A stretch of DNA of 64,000 nucleotides from Paenibacillus xylanexedens (GTDB lineage: Bacteria > Bacillota > Bacilli > Paenibacillales > Paenibacillaceae). The stretch lies in assembly GCF_017874615.1 (NCBI RefSeq), contig NZ_JAGIKV010000022.1, forward strand, positions 62,001-126,000, in the 5' to 3' direction. The notes under the pieces are model-generated. The model was not told the DNA's origin, ran no database searches, and saw only the letters and a program-made list of their open reading frames with translations. Position 1 is the first letter of the stretch. Every line of letters starts with the position of its first letter. Positions 43,724-52,549 of the stretch are shown piece by piece. The position numbers and the translations under genes were made by a program.

Positions 43724-44713
43724 CTACCGATTCATTCGGTTCATCATGCCATCGTTATTATTACGGTTCATCAGGCCATCGTCAAGGATGCCATCACGGT
43801 GATTCGTATCTGTTCCGTTCGTTGGGAAGATGCGCTCCACCATCGATTGGAACGTATCGATCATGCCACTAACGGGCTTACCGTTACGCATATCTGTGGC
43901 ATAGTTCTCCACATGCTCCACAAAATCCGGATTGGCTGATACATATACATTCTCGATGTTCGGTGCAAACTGCTTGATTTTGGCTGAAATTTTACCCTTA
44001 ATCTCAGCTGATGTGTTATCATCCGTGCTATCTACACGTTGTCCTTCACTTTTCATACCATAATGCCCACCGTCCGTCCCACGTGCTTTGCCGCTGTTCG
44101 TCAGACCACGCATCATACCAACCGCGCCTGTGCCCATCGTGCCATAGATGCCACGATCATTGCCCATATGGCTGCGATCCGTTGCTGAATTCGTGTTCAG
44201 TCCTGGAGCAATTCCGCTAGTGCTGTACGGAGACATTGTGCTTGTACCGCCATTCACACGCATACCACCCATATCATGATTCATGTTGCCCCCACGCATG
44301 GTATCACTGGCATGATTACGCATCGTTCCATTCAGCATGCTCGTACGGCCATTGGACTTGCTTTCTAACTTGCCTGCATGACCATCTGCCAAACGAACCG
44401 CTACATAAGCATTACGATCCGTTAACATGACACGGGCGGATTTAACTTCTTTCATCTCCGTGATGCGTTTTGCCAGCTCTTCACTGGATTTCAGGTCATT
44501 GACATTATGCATGCGATAACTTTTCGCACGAATACCGTCCATCCCATTGGACTCCACGCCATAACGGTTAATTCCGTTCGCTTGTTGACGAACACTTTGC
44601 GTGTGCATATTGTTGGTATCCCGATTCGTGCCACAACCTGTCAAACCGGCCATTACAAAGATCGCAGTAGATAATGATAACGTAATAGCTGTTGCCTTTT
44701 TGACTGCTGGCAT
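43724..44713 (-). CDS. YhcN/YlaJ family sporulation lipoprotein with Gly/Met/Asn-rich insert
   Basis: 329 residues. The signal peptide ends in lipobox LTGC (Cys27). The YhcN domain appears in two parts: YRMHNVNDLKSSEELAKRITEMKEVKSARVMLTDRNAYVAVRL (~70-115) and SAEIKGKISAKIKQFAPNIENVYVSANPDFVEHVENYATDM (~235-290). Between them lie ~115 residues rich in Gly, Met, Asn and Ser, and the C-terminus is another Asn/Met/Arg-rich tail. Relatives are spore membrane lipoproteins needed for outgrowth. GGAGG with an eight-base spacer fixes the ATG at 44713. Confidence 0.88.
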   Translation of the reverse strand: MPAVKKATAITLSLSTAIFVMAGLTGCGTNRDTNNMHTQSVRQQANGINRYGVESNGMDGIRAKSYRMHNVNDLKSSEELAKRITEMKEVKSARVMLTDRNAYVAVRLADGHAGKLESKSNGRTSMLNGTMRNHASDTMRGGNMNHDMGGMRVNGGTSTMSPYSTSGIAPGLNTNSATDRSHMGNDRGIYGTMGTGAVGMMRGLTNSGKARGTDGGHYGMKSEGQRVDSTDDNTSAEIKGKISAKIKQFAPNIENVYVSANPDFVEHVENYATDMRNGKPVSGMIDTFQSMVERIFPTNGTDTNHRDGILDDGLMNRNNNDGMMNRMNR

Positions 44714-44879
44714 GTACTCATCCTCCAATGTTTGTTGGTTTTGGTCACAAAGATAGGATGCGCTTCTGACCGTACCGATATGCTGAAAGGATATGGAACC
44801 TTACCCTGTAATTTTTGGTCTACTGGCATGTTCTTTGATCTTCGGGTTTTGATTCGAGGGCAGTGAGATATTTGCCTTT

Positions 44880-44917
44880 AAAACAAAAAAAACAGTGCTG
44901 CTTTGTTCGCAGCACTG
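44880..44917 (-). terminator. Terminator of the Gld-type ABC operon
   Basis: CAGTGCTGC, loop GAACAAA, GCAGCACTG, then eight T on the minus strand; 62 bp after the last gene. Confidence 0.9.
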
Positions 44918-44978
44918 CATCAAAATAATATTTACATCTCATCTCATCTCAATTAATATCACTTATCTTCTGCCCGGC

Positions 44979-45995
44979 TCATTTCCCGTCTGTTGAAGAG
45001 GATGTCGTTGCGTCATTTACAGAACTCGGTGTCTCTTCCGACGAAGTTGTTGATGCTTTAATGGTATCCGGGAATTTCTCGGCTTCCGTTAGACTCGTAG
45101 CATCCATGGCATATGCCCATTGACCATCCGGCGTAATGACCCAGATCTGATCCGATTCGGATGGCACCGTAAGCCCCCGATATACATCTCGAACTTGTTG
45201 CCCATTGACCGTCTCTTCAACAGACAGGGTGAATCGTGGAACCGAATTCTTTAGCTCGGACGCTTTACGCACATCATCTGCCGTCGACAGGTTTTTGATT
45301 TTGCCGATAAGAGATACGGCATCTGTGGCCTCAATCGTTTTTCCATTCAATGTCCAGGTCTGCTCTGCCGCTCCGTTCTCCGATGTTGATTTCAACATCC
45401 ATGTAGCTGCTTCACCCTCCCACTCCAGAGACCCAACATTTGTCTCATCCATGTTAAAAGGTGTAGTGTCCAACAAATCACGACGAGACAAACCTATGCT
45501 GGTAATCGTCTCTGTCTGCACGGCAACCACAGGGCCCGAATCAACACGCACATAACGTGCATCATCTGCTGGAAGCTGGCCACCAATAGCCATTTTGATC
45601 TCCCGATTATCTTTGAGTTTGATATCCATACGTGTAGCATCTGTTCCTAATCCGTACTTATCCAGATCCGTCGGCGCTTCTTCCACCACCAGTTCCTGAT
45701 TTGCACCACTCAGAGCATCCAGCCAGCTACTTACACTGTAACCGTTCAGAGGATAGGCTTTTGGCTCAACCATCTGCCATACGCCATTTTCAAGCGTCAG
45801 GGTCGAAGTTGCTGCTGCACCAGATGTCTCCTCCGTTATGTCATGTATTGTAATGGATTGGATATCCCCGGATTGAATACCGAGCAACTTGGCTTGCACC
45901 GCTTCTTCTTCTCGAAAATAATTTTGACTGTCCGCGTACACCCAGCCCACAATTAGTACGATGACCACCAGAATCGTTGGGACCCATTTTCTCAT
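44979..45995 (-). CDS. DUF4340 domain protein of a Gld-type ABC system
   Basis: 338 residues: one N-terminal membrane helix (WVPTILVVIVLIVGWVYA) and an extracytoplasmic region with the DUF4340 repeats (ITIHDITEETSGAAATSTLTLENGVWQMVEPKAYPLNGYSVSSWLDALSGA; VEEAPTDLDKYGLG; IGGQLPADDARYVRVDSGPVVAV). It ends in a Ser/Thr-rich tail. The ATG at 45995 overlaps the previous stop (ATGA). Always found after a GldG-like gene in such operons; the role is probably an accessory surface subunit of the exporter. Confidence 0.86.
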   Translation of the reverse strand: MRKWVPTILVVIVLIVGWVYADSQNYFREEEAVQAKLLGIQSGDIQSITIHDITEETSGAAATSTLTLENGVWQMVEPKAYPLNGYSVSSWLDALSGANQELVVEEAPTDLDKYGLGTDATRMDIKLKDNREIKMAIGGQLPADDARYVRVDSGPVVAVQTETITSIGLSRRDLLDTTPFNMDETNVGSLEWEGEAATWMLKSTSENGAAEQTWTLNGKTIEATDAVSLIGKIKNLSTADDVRKASELKNSVPRFTLSVEETVNGQQVRDVYRGLTVPSESDQIWVITPDGQWAYAMDATSLTEAEKFPDTIKASTTSSEETPSSVNDATTSSSTDGK

Positions 45996-47386
45996 ACTCG
46001 TCTTCGCCTCCACCATAAGAGTACACCGATGATAACAAAGATGAGTGGGAATGCTACAATAGCCACGAAGAAAATCGTTCTGGCCTGTTCGCCATTCAGG
46101 TATGCCGTCTCATACCCGGCTTGTACCCGTGGGCGAATCGTCAATCCATTTTCTTTCTCACTCAAGTAGTTTACCGTATTTAAAATAAAGTCCCGATTGC
46201 CGCCATTCGCAATTTCCGAATCCTGCATGAAAATGGACGAGCCCAGAATAACCGCCTTCGGTTTACCATCCGTCGTATCGGCTGCATACCCTAATTCAAC
46301 GGGTCCCTGAATGTCCTCTTCGGCATCATTGGTTGTTTCATTCTGCAATAAACCGCCGATATTCGTCTCCCCATAACTGTCATTCGAAGAATGAATTAAC
46401 GGTGAAAGGGTATATTTATCCTGTTCTTTGCTGGTCAGCGCAATCGACAACGACAACATCGGATACAATTGGCTTGCAGCAAGTTTGTCCGTAATTGCAT
46501 GTGTACCATACTCCGGCACCACCCAGAGTGGCCCCATCGTACTGGCTTGCTGATTATCCACCATGACTGCATGCTCATCAACGACGCCATAATCAGCCAT
46601 CAGAGCATCGATGTTTTTCCAACTGGATTTCATATCTTCCACAAATCCGAGGGATAATAACAGCTTGCCTCCATTACTCAGATACGTGCGAATGGCTTTC
46701 ATTTCCGTATCACTGAGATCACGTTGTGGGCCAATAATGGCCAGCACATCTGCATCTTCGGGAACCTTTCCTGCTTGATTCAGCTGTAACTCTTCCGTCT
46801 GCACATTATTTTGTTCCAAGGAGGATTGCAGCGTAGTCATCTGAGCGAGATTCAGCTCTTCATGTCCAGTCAAAAAGACCATTTTGTGCATCTCCGTGGA
46901 TGACATATTCATGAGCGCCTGCGTAAGTTTTTCCTCACCTGTGAATTGATATGATCCGTCACTGCCGTCACCTGTCGCGGTGAACAAACTGGCGATATCA
47001 ATCACTTTGTGTTGATCTCCCTGCTCAAGCACAATGGAGCTGCCTGTTATGCCATATTTGGATGCAAGCGCAGGTTCCTGCGTCAGATTATACTGTTTTA
47101 GCTTCAACTTGCTATTGCGTTTCGTGTATTCCTTGACCATATCCGTGACCTCACGGTTCAGGACGGTGTTGTTGGCATTTTCGACGGTTAACACCAGAAT
47201 GTTGACGTCATCCTTCACATTTTTGATCGCAGTAAGGGACTGGTCAGATAATGTGTATTGTTTGTTCGAGGTCAGATCCAGCTGGAAGCCGCCAAGTGAA
47301 TTCAGGAACAGTGTTAGCAAAATAAAGATGCCAATCACCGCTACGGACAGCACGGTACTGTTGGTATGACTTAACCATTTTTTCAT
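45992..47386 (-). CDS. GldG-like ABC transporter auxiliary protein
   Basis: 464 residues with a membrane helix at each end (SVAVIGIFILLTLFLNSL and IFFVAIVAFPLIFVIIGVLLWW) and a large extracytoplasmic ABC-transporter-auxiliary domain between: LDLTSNKQYTLSDQSLTAIKNVKDDVNILVLT, MVKEYTKRNSKLKLKQYN, VFLTGHEELNL, DVLAIIGPQRDLSDTEMKAIRTYLSNGGKLLLSL. This is the GldG/Gldg family, which works with GldA-type ATPase and GldF-type permease. ATG 47386 has GGAGGTGAGAAG upstream. Co-transcribed with the neighbours on both sides. Confidence 0.9.
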   Translation of the reverse strand: MKKWLSHTNSTVLSVAVIGIFILLTLFLNSLGGFQLDLTSNKQYTLSDQSLTAIKNVKDDVNILVLTVENANNTVLNREVTDMVKEYTKRNSKLKLKQYNLTQEPALASKYGITGSSIVLEQGDQHKVIDIASLFTATGDGSDGSYQFTGEEKLTQALMNMSSTEMHKMVFLTGHEELNLAQMTTLQSSLEQNNVQTEELQLNQAGKVPEDADVLAIIGPQRDLSDTEMKAIRTYLSNGGKLLLSLGFVEDMKSSWKNIDALMADYGVVDEHAVMVDNQQASTMGPLWVVPEYGTHAITDKLAASQLYPMLSLSIALTSKEQDKYTLSPLIHSSNDSYGETNIGGLLQNETTNDAEEDIQGPVELGYAADTTDGKPKAVILGSSIFMQDSEIANGGNRDFILNTVNYLSEKENGLTIRPRVQAGYETAYLNGEQARTIFFVAIVAFPLIFVIIGVLLWWRRRRV

Positions 47387-47390
47387 CTTC

Positions 47391-48107
47391 TCACCTCCAC
47401 CGCTTCCGTTCCACAATTTGAATGCTTAACAGCAGAAACACACCCGAAAGGGTGACATAATACAAGATATCCGGCCCACTAAGCACACCTTTCATGAAGC
47501 TGTCGAATCGGTTAGTCAGGGCAAACGGGTCCAGCCACTGCTGTAAAGCAGAACCTGTATTGCCTGCGAATGAATCAAGCATCCACAAAACGAGCAAAAT
47601 AATAAAACCCGCCACCGCAGACACCATCTGATGCTGGGATAATGTAGAAGCGAACAGTCCAATCGCCATCATACTTCCGCCCAGGAAAAATAACCCCAGC
47701 GCAGACATCCATACCGTCGTCATATCCAATGTCCCATAGAACGACATGATGAATGGGTACACCAGACTGCACAGGATGAGCACAACCAGAATGGCCAGAG
47801 AAGCAAGATATTTGCCAAAAATAATTTCTGATACACGTGCCGGAGAAGTCAGCAGCAATTCATCCGTTCCTTGTCTAAATTCCTCTGCAACCAGTCGCAT
47901 TGTTAGCAATGGCACAACAAACAGCAGCATGGACAACGTGTCCCCCAACACAAGACGATAATCAACAATGCTCGGCTGGTAATATACAAAGCTTGAATAG
48001 AACAGCAGACTGGTCATCAGTACATATACGGCAAAAGCAAAATAGGACGTTGGTGACAGAAAATAAGCTTGTAGCTCTTTATTACATACCGCCATCATTC
48101 GTCTCAT
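47391..48107 (-). CDS. ABC-2 type permease (GldF-like)
   Basis: 238 residues with six predicted helices; CNKELQAYFLSPTSYFAFAVYVLMTSLLFY, LVAEEFRQGTDELLLTSPARVSEIIFGKYLA and PFALTNRFDSFMKGVLSGPDILYYVTLSGVFLLLS are typical of GldF-like ABC-2 permeases. It is overlapped by the ATPase gene through ATGA and is followed closely by the GldG-like gene. Confidence 0.92.
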   Translation of the reverse strand: MRRMMAVCNKELQAYFLSPTSYFAFAVYVLMTSLLFYSSFVYYQPSIVDYRLVLGDTLSMLLFVVPLLTMRLVAEEFRQGTDELLLTSPARVSEIIFGKYLASLAILVVLILCSLVYPFIMSFYGTLDMTTVWMSALGLFFLGGSMMAIGLFASTLSQHQMVSAVAGFIILLVLWMLDSFAGNTGSALQQWLDPFALTNRFDSFMKGVLSGPDILYYVTLSGVFLLLSIQIVERKRWR

Positions 48108-49234
48108 TTGGAGTCCTCCCCTTTGTGAGCTTGGGGCGAAGTATCGGCTGATGTTCCCGATATACTCGACGAGTCGATGTCCGAAGTTACGTCCTGATCC
48201 ATCTCTGCCCCAGCAACCTTATCCACATCTGCCGAATTTGCGTCTGTGTCTGTTGCCTCGGTTGTGGTCAGCTTCAGGAAGATTTGCTCCAGACTCAGGT
48301 TCTCCTTCTTCATCTCCAGTATCGGTAATCCTGAACCTGACAAAAGGTAGAACAGCTCCTCTCGGAAATCTTCCGAGTTTTCTCCAGTAAGCAACATTTT
48401 AACCGTATTCGCCGAATCTGAATTAAGTGAAGTATCTTTGGCGGTATTCGCATCCGACGCTTGAATGACTTCACTCCGCACCTTCTCCCATGGTGTCAGC
48501 ACATTATGTAATTGCTCCGCAGTGGCCTTCACTTCAATCGATACCTTGAACTGATCCCCCATTGCTGATCCGAAATGCTGAGGTGAACCATCCAGCACGA
48601 GCTGTCCCTGATTGATGATCAACATTCGATTACATAGCGTGCTCACTTCAGGCAAAATATGCGTACTGAGCAGCACCGTATGGTTCTCCCCCAGTTCTCG
48701 AATCAGATCTCTGATCTCAATAATCTGATTTGGATCAAGGCCCGATGTTGGCTCATCCAGAACCAGCAGATCCGGCTTGTGAATAATGGCTCCTGCTAGC
48801 CCGAGGCGTTGCTTGTATCCTTTGGATAACCCACGTACCATTTGCCTTTCCCGACCCTGAAGTCCCAGTCTGCTAACCATCTCACTGACCCGCAGCTTAA
48901 CCTCACGTGCCGGGACATCTCGCAAATTGGCTACGAATTTAAGATAGGACTGCACCGTCATATCCGGATACAGTGGCGGCGTTTCAGGCAGATACCCAAT
49001 CTTGGAACGAACACGCTGACCCTGCTCATGCACCGATACTCCATCCACCATAATGGAACCCGCGGATGGATGCACATAACCCGTAATCATACGCATCGTT
49101 GTTGTTTTTCCGGCACCATTGGGTCCGAGAAAGCCAACAATCTCACCACGTTCCATGGTGAAATCCAGTTGATGTACGCCGCGTTGCCCTTCGTAAACTT
49201 TGCTGACCTGTTTCACTTCGAGCACATCATTCAT
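48104..49234 (-). CDS. ABC transporter ATP-binding protein (GldA-like) with acidic tail
   Basis: 376 residues. Walker A GFLGPNGAGKTTTMRM, Q-loop YLPETPPLYPDM, signature VRGLSKGYKQRLGLA, Walker B LLVLDEPTSGLDPNQ and the H-loop STHILPE are all intact, followed by a C-terminal regulatory region. The last ~50 residues (from TEATDTDANS) are Asp/Ser/Thr/Ala-rich and not part of the usual domain. It energises the permease encoded by the next gene. GldAFG modules drive gliding in Bacteroidetes, but in Firmicutes the substrate is unknown. Confidence 0.93.
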   Translation of the reverse strand: MNDVLEVKQVSKVYEGQRGVHQLDFTMERGEIVGFLGPNGAGKTTTMRMITGYVHPSAGSIMVDGVSVHEQGQRVRSKIGYLPETPPLYPDMTVQSYLKFVANLRDVPAREVKLRVSEMVSRLGLQGRERQMVRGLSKGYKQRLGLAGAIIHKPDLLVLDEPTSGLDPNQIIEIRDLIRELGENHTVLLSTHILPEVSTLCNRMLIINQGQLVLDGSPQHFGSAMGDQFKVSIEVKATAEQLHNVLTPWEKVRSEVIQASDANTAKDTSLNSDSANTVKMLLTGENSEDFREELFYLLSGSGLPILEMKKENLSLEQIFLKLTTTEATDTDANSADVDKVAGAEMDQDVTSDIDSSSISGTSADTSPQAHKGEDSK

Positions 49235-49661
49235 CCTTTCCCGTTAAAATACCCGTGCACCATCGTTCGTTATATAAATTCAACTGAAAATATTTACACT
49301 TTCACTCCGATGGCAGAATAACCTTCCGATCACTGTTATCCCCAGATTTTTTTGATTCCTTCATTCAGAAGGAAAAATCCGGTGATAAAGGTGAACGCTT
49401 CGCTTCTTCAAGTTATTTCTGCCCTCTCCGTTATCGTGTAAATGTTATGTTGAACTTATGTAATAGATGATAGACACGGGAAGTTCCTTGTATATTACGT
49501 GAGCTATCCTAGCCTCAGCTTAATGATACTTAAAAGGCAGCTTAAAATTTTTTGTCCAAAATGTGAACAATCCAAGTAACACCCACACCCTGCGCTTACA
49601 GCCAACGTAACATAGAGTACAGGAGAATGTGCTCCTGACCAAAAGTCAGAGGGTGAATCGT
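49235..49661. other. Divergent intergenic region with stem-loop repeat copy 2
   Basis: 427 bp between the divergent ABC operon and a glycosyltransferase. It contains the ~102-bp repeat (49328-49429). CATAGAGTA at 49611-49619 matches the -10 form of late-sporulation sigma factors but no matching -35 was seen, so this is weak. Confidence 0.5.
49328..49429. repeat. Dispersed stem-loop repeat, copy 2
   Basis: Starts GATCACTGTTATCC and ends GCCCTCTCC. The TTATC..ATTTT / AAAAT..GATAA stem of copy 1 is kept with two mismatches. See copy 1 at 31968-32070. Confidence 0.75.
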
Positions 49662-50735
49662 GTGAAAGTATTATTCACGTTTTATGTTCCGAGCGGTGGC
49701 GTGGATACGTTAAATCGACTGCGCACCGCTGTTCTGAAACGCCATGGCATTGAAGCGCACCTATTGTATCTCAGCACAGGCTCGGGATTGCAGAACAACA
49801 GTGATACACCCATTTTCACCGCGTCCAGTGACGAGGATATCCATCATATCATCCATACTCATCATTATGATGCCATCATTGCCACTTCAGACATCGCTAT
49901 GCCCGGCCGCTTGAGAGGACTTGGTTATACCGGACGAATTATTTTTGAAGCGCAGGGACTCGGAACACGCGATCAGGCTCTGGAAACGATACAGATGGGT
50001 GTCCCTTACCTTCAAGCCCATTGCGATGCTGCCGTTATACCTCCCACAGACCACCTGCTGGATATGTTCATTCATATCTGTCCTTGGCTTCATCGGTTTG
50101 TTATTCCCAATATGCTGGATACCGACACCTTCGCACCAATCTTGGTGGATACCCCACCCTATCCGGTGCTGGCTTGGGTAGGACGACTTGAACACAACAA
50201 AAACTGGCGTGAATATTTAATCATATCGAGTGAACTCGTCAAAAAAAATCCAAAAGCCAGACTATGGTTGTTCCACGATCCAACTTTGGCTAATCCAGAA
50301 GATGAAGTCATGTTCCGGCACATGCTGGCAGAATACGGGCTTGAAGATAAGATTGGCATCTTTATCAATGTTCCCCATTCTCAGATGCCTATCTACTATT
50401 CCATGATCGCGGCTTCAGGAGGTATCATGTTGTCCACTTCTCTGCTTGAAGGATTCGGTTATGCCGTCGCTGAAGCCATCTCTTGTGGCTGCCCTGTACT
50501 CAGTACGGATTCGGACGGTGTGCGTTCATTTATCACACATAATAAGACTGGAAAGTTTTATCCGATTGGCGATGTTAAGGCAGCTGTAGCCGAAGCAAAG
50601 GACCTCATGAAAAACAAGAAACTGCGTGAGTATATTCGCATTCAGGGCAGACAGCATATGAGCTTGTCTTTTTCACCAGATCGATATGCCATTTCTTTCC
50701 GTGAAATGATGACAGCACTGCGAATTTTCCATTGA
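49662..50735 (+). CDS. Glycosyltransferase (GT4-like)
   Basis: A 357-residue GT-B enzyme. N-terminal VLFTFYVPSGGVDTLNRLR acceptor-domain glycine loop, then VLAWVGRLEHNKNWREYLIIS at the start of the donor domain, and STSLLEGFGYAVAEAISCGCPVLSTDSDGVRSFI, the E-x7-E donor-binding motif. A sugar is moved from a nucleotide donor to an unknown acceptor in the cytosol. GTG 49662 with GAGGGTGA six bases upstream is preferred over the ORF's earlier codon at 49629. It stands alone, separated from the main glycan operon by ~5 kb. Confidence 0.9.
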   Translation: MKVLFTFYVPSGGVDTLNRLRTAVLKRHGIEAHLLYLSTGSGLQNNSDTPIFTASSDEDIHHIIHTHHYDAIIATSDIAMPGRLRGLGYTGRIIFEAQGLGTRDQALETIQMGVPYLQAHCDAAVIPPTDHLLDMFIHICPWLHRFVIPNMLDTDTFAPILVDTPPYPVLAWVGRLEHNKNWREYLIISSELVKKNPKARLWLFHDPTLANPEDEVMFRHMLAEYGLEDKIGIFINVPHSQMPIYYSMIAASGGIMLSTSLLEGFGYAVAEAISCGCPVLSTDSDGVRSFITHNKTGKFYPIGDVKAAVAEAKDLMKNKKLREYIRIQGRQHMSLSFSPDRYAISFREMMTALRIFH

Positions 50736-50744
50736 TCATAGCAA

Positions 50745-50780
50745 AAAAGGCAGTTCAGCAAAATTTCTCTGAACTGCCCT
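50745..50780 (-). terminator. Terminator between glycosyltransferase and MFS gene
   Basis: GGCAGTTCAG..CTGAACTGCC. On the minus strand it is followed by TTTTTT; on the plus strand only by a diffuse T-rich run, so it mainly serves the MFS gene. Confidence 0.82.
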
Positions 50781-50800
50781 ATTATGGTTTTTATAGAATC

Positions 50801-52330
50801 TTAGTGTCCCATCATCATCGCGGGATCAGGCTTGTCGCCATTTTGAAGTTCTTCTTCCGGCATCGGTTTTGGTTTGCGCAGAATCAGACTGAGCAAACAT
50901 CCGAACAATGCAATACAAGCGGCCAGGAAGAACGTATCATTGAAACCAGCCACCAAACCATGAACGATAGCGGTCGGCTCTGTACTCGTTGTATTGTCTG
51001 CGATTCTTGAAGTAAGGAAACCTGTAAGCCCTGCAACCGCAAAGGACACGACCACTTGCTGTGCAGCGGCCGTGAGCGGTGTAACCCGTCCAACCAACTT
51101 ACGCGGAGCAGCATTCAATACATGCGTATTGAGTGGCATCATGGACAAGCCCATACCCAGACCCATCATGACCAGAGCCGTTATAATCAGGCCAAGACCT
51201 GTCTCTGCCGTAATAGAGGACAGAATAAACAATGCTCCCGAGATAATACCCAGACCCACGAAGGCCAGAGGTCTAGCACCGATTTTATCAAACAACCGAC
51301 CACCGAGCGGCATACCCACTCCGGAAGCCAACGCCTGTGGAAGCAGAATCAATCCAGTTTCCAATGCAGTGTACCCTTTGATCTGCTGCAGATAAAGCGG
51401 GATCAGGATCATCGCACCGAACAGCGCCACTTGTGACACCCATGCGAGAATAATTCCCCGTGAGAAATCAGATGATTTGAATACCCGGAGTTCGAGCAAT
51501 GGATTTTGATGGCGAAGCTCCACAATAATGAACAAAATGAGCGCTACACCACCCACAATGACACCCGTCAAAGTTGTTGCAGACGTCCAGCTCGTTCCAC
51601 CCTCACTCACACCGTAAGCGAGCATCGAGAACGCAATTGGCGCCAGAATCATGCCGAGCAGATCTAGTGCAGGTGTGCGTCCACGATCTGTATCAGGCAG
51701 AAACTTGATACATAGGATGAAAGCTGCAATACCAATGGGCAAGTTAATCAGGAAGATCCAGTGCCAGCTCAGTGATTCAATAAACCACCCGGACAACACC
51801 GGACCCAATGCAGGGGCAAGCAGCATCGGAATTCCCAGCATCCCCATGATGGAACCTCTTCGCTCAGGAGGAGCCAGACGAAAGACCATTGCCATACCAA
51901 TAGGAGCAACCATGCCTCCACCAAGGCCTTGAATGATACGGTAAATGATCAATTGCTCAGGCGATTGGGCGATCGAGCATAATACAGAACCCAAGGTAAA
52001 CATGGCAATGGTGAACAGGAACACTCTTTTGGCACCAAAACGGTCCGTTAACCAGCCTGCCAGTGGAATAACTGCAGATAAAGCCAAGGTGTAGCCCGTA
52101 ACCGTCCATTGGATCGTTTTAAGATCCGTCTCAAAATATTGAACCAGATTCGGAATGGCCACGTTCACCACCGTGCTGTCCAGAATAACCATAATCATTC
52201 CGACGATAATTGCCAGGAGTGGCAGTATAATGGCTTTAAGCGAAAACTCTGCCGGCTCCTGGGGTACTGCTGTTTGTTCTTTCACGTTCTCCACACTCTT
52301 TTCCAGCCAGTAGATCGCAGGCTTATCCAT
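50801..52330 (-). CDS. DHA2 family MFS multidrug efflux transporter
   Basis: 509 residues with 14 predicted helices, as in EmrB/QacA. Family motifs: LDSTVVNVAIPNL (motif D1 in TM1), GWLTDRFGAKRVF (motif A), YRIIQGLGGGMVAPIGMAMV and GPVLSGWFIESLSWHWIFLINLPIG (motif C region). It would expel drugs or toxic metabolites by proton antiport. ATG 52330 is chosen over GTG 52339. The promoter is strong (TTGACA-N16-TAGAAT) and is followed by three phased direct repeats that look like repressor sites; no local regulator gene is present. Confidence 0.93.
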   Translation of the reverse strand: MDKPAIYWLEKSVENVKEQTAVPQEPAEFSLKAIILPLLAIIVGMIMVILDSTVVNVAIPNLVQYFETDLKTIQWTVTGYTLALSAVIPLAGWLTDRFGAKRVFLFTIAMFTLGSVLCSIAQSPEQLIIYRIIQGLGGGMVAPIGMAMVFRLAPPERRGSIMGMLGIPMLLAPALGPVLSGWFIESLSWHWIFLINLPIGIAAFILCIKFLPDTDRGRTPALDLLGMILAPIAFSMLAYGVSEGGTSWTSATTLTGVIVGGVALILFIIVELRHQNPLLELRVFKSSDFSRGIILAWVSQVALFGAMILIPLYLQQIKGYTALETGLILLPQALASGVGMPLGGRLFDKIGARPLAFVGLGIISGALFILSSITAETGLGLIITALVMMGLGMGLSMMPLNTHVLNAAPRKLVGRVTPLTAAAQQVVVSFAVAGLTGFLTSRIADNTTSTEPTAIVHGLVAGFNDTFFLAACIALFGCLLSLILRKPKPMPEEELQNGDKPDPAMMMGH

Positions 52331-52370
52331 GCGTCTCACTCAGCCTATATTGACGACTAATTTCAAACTA

Positions 52371-52404
52371 TCGTTTTAAATCGTCGTTTTAAACTTTCGT
52401 TTAA
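52371..52404. promoter_or_regulatory. Three direct repeats at 13-bp spacing, operator candidate
   Basis: TCGTTTTAAA at 52371 and 52384, and TCGTTTAA at 52397. They lie at about +4 to +37 relative to the predicted MFS transcription start. Confidence 0.6.
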
Positions 52405-52414
52405 TACTGATCTA

Positions 52415-52442
52415 ATTCTAATGAAAATACCTTTGCTGTCAA
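52415..52442 (-). promoter_or_regulatory. Sigma-A promoter of the MFS gene
   Basis: Minus-strand TTGACA (consensus), 16-bp spacer, TAGAAT. Confidence 0.65.
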
Positions 52443-52483
52443 GCTATTTTTTTCAGACAATTCTACTATGGATGCACCACAAA

Positions 52484-52512
52484 AAAATGGAACAGGCACC
52501 TTCCCTGCTCCA
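52484..52512 (-). terminator. Terminator of the 119-codon hypothetical gene
   Basis: Minus-strand GGAGCAGG, loop GAAGGTG, CCTGTTCC with one bulge, then ATTTTTTTG. Confidence 0.75.
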
Positions 52513-52549
52513 CACGTTGGTTAATCATGACTATGCAATGATGTCCATA

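Noticed and set aside
49611..49619. Sigma-E/sigma-K promoter (CATAGAGTA) for the glycosyltransferase
   Set aside because: The -10 matches, but no -35 at the proper distance; such 7-base matches arise by chance.
49619..49638. CAGGAG-AATGT-CTCCTG hairpin hiding a ribosome site
   Set aside because: It surrounds a weaker upstream start; the preferred GTG start at 49662 has its own free ribosome site.
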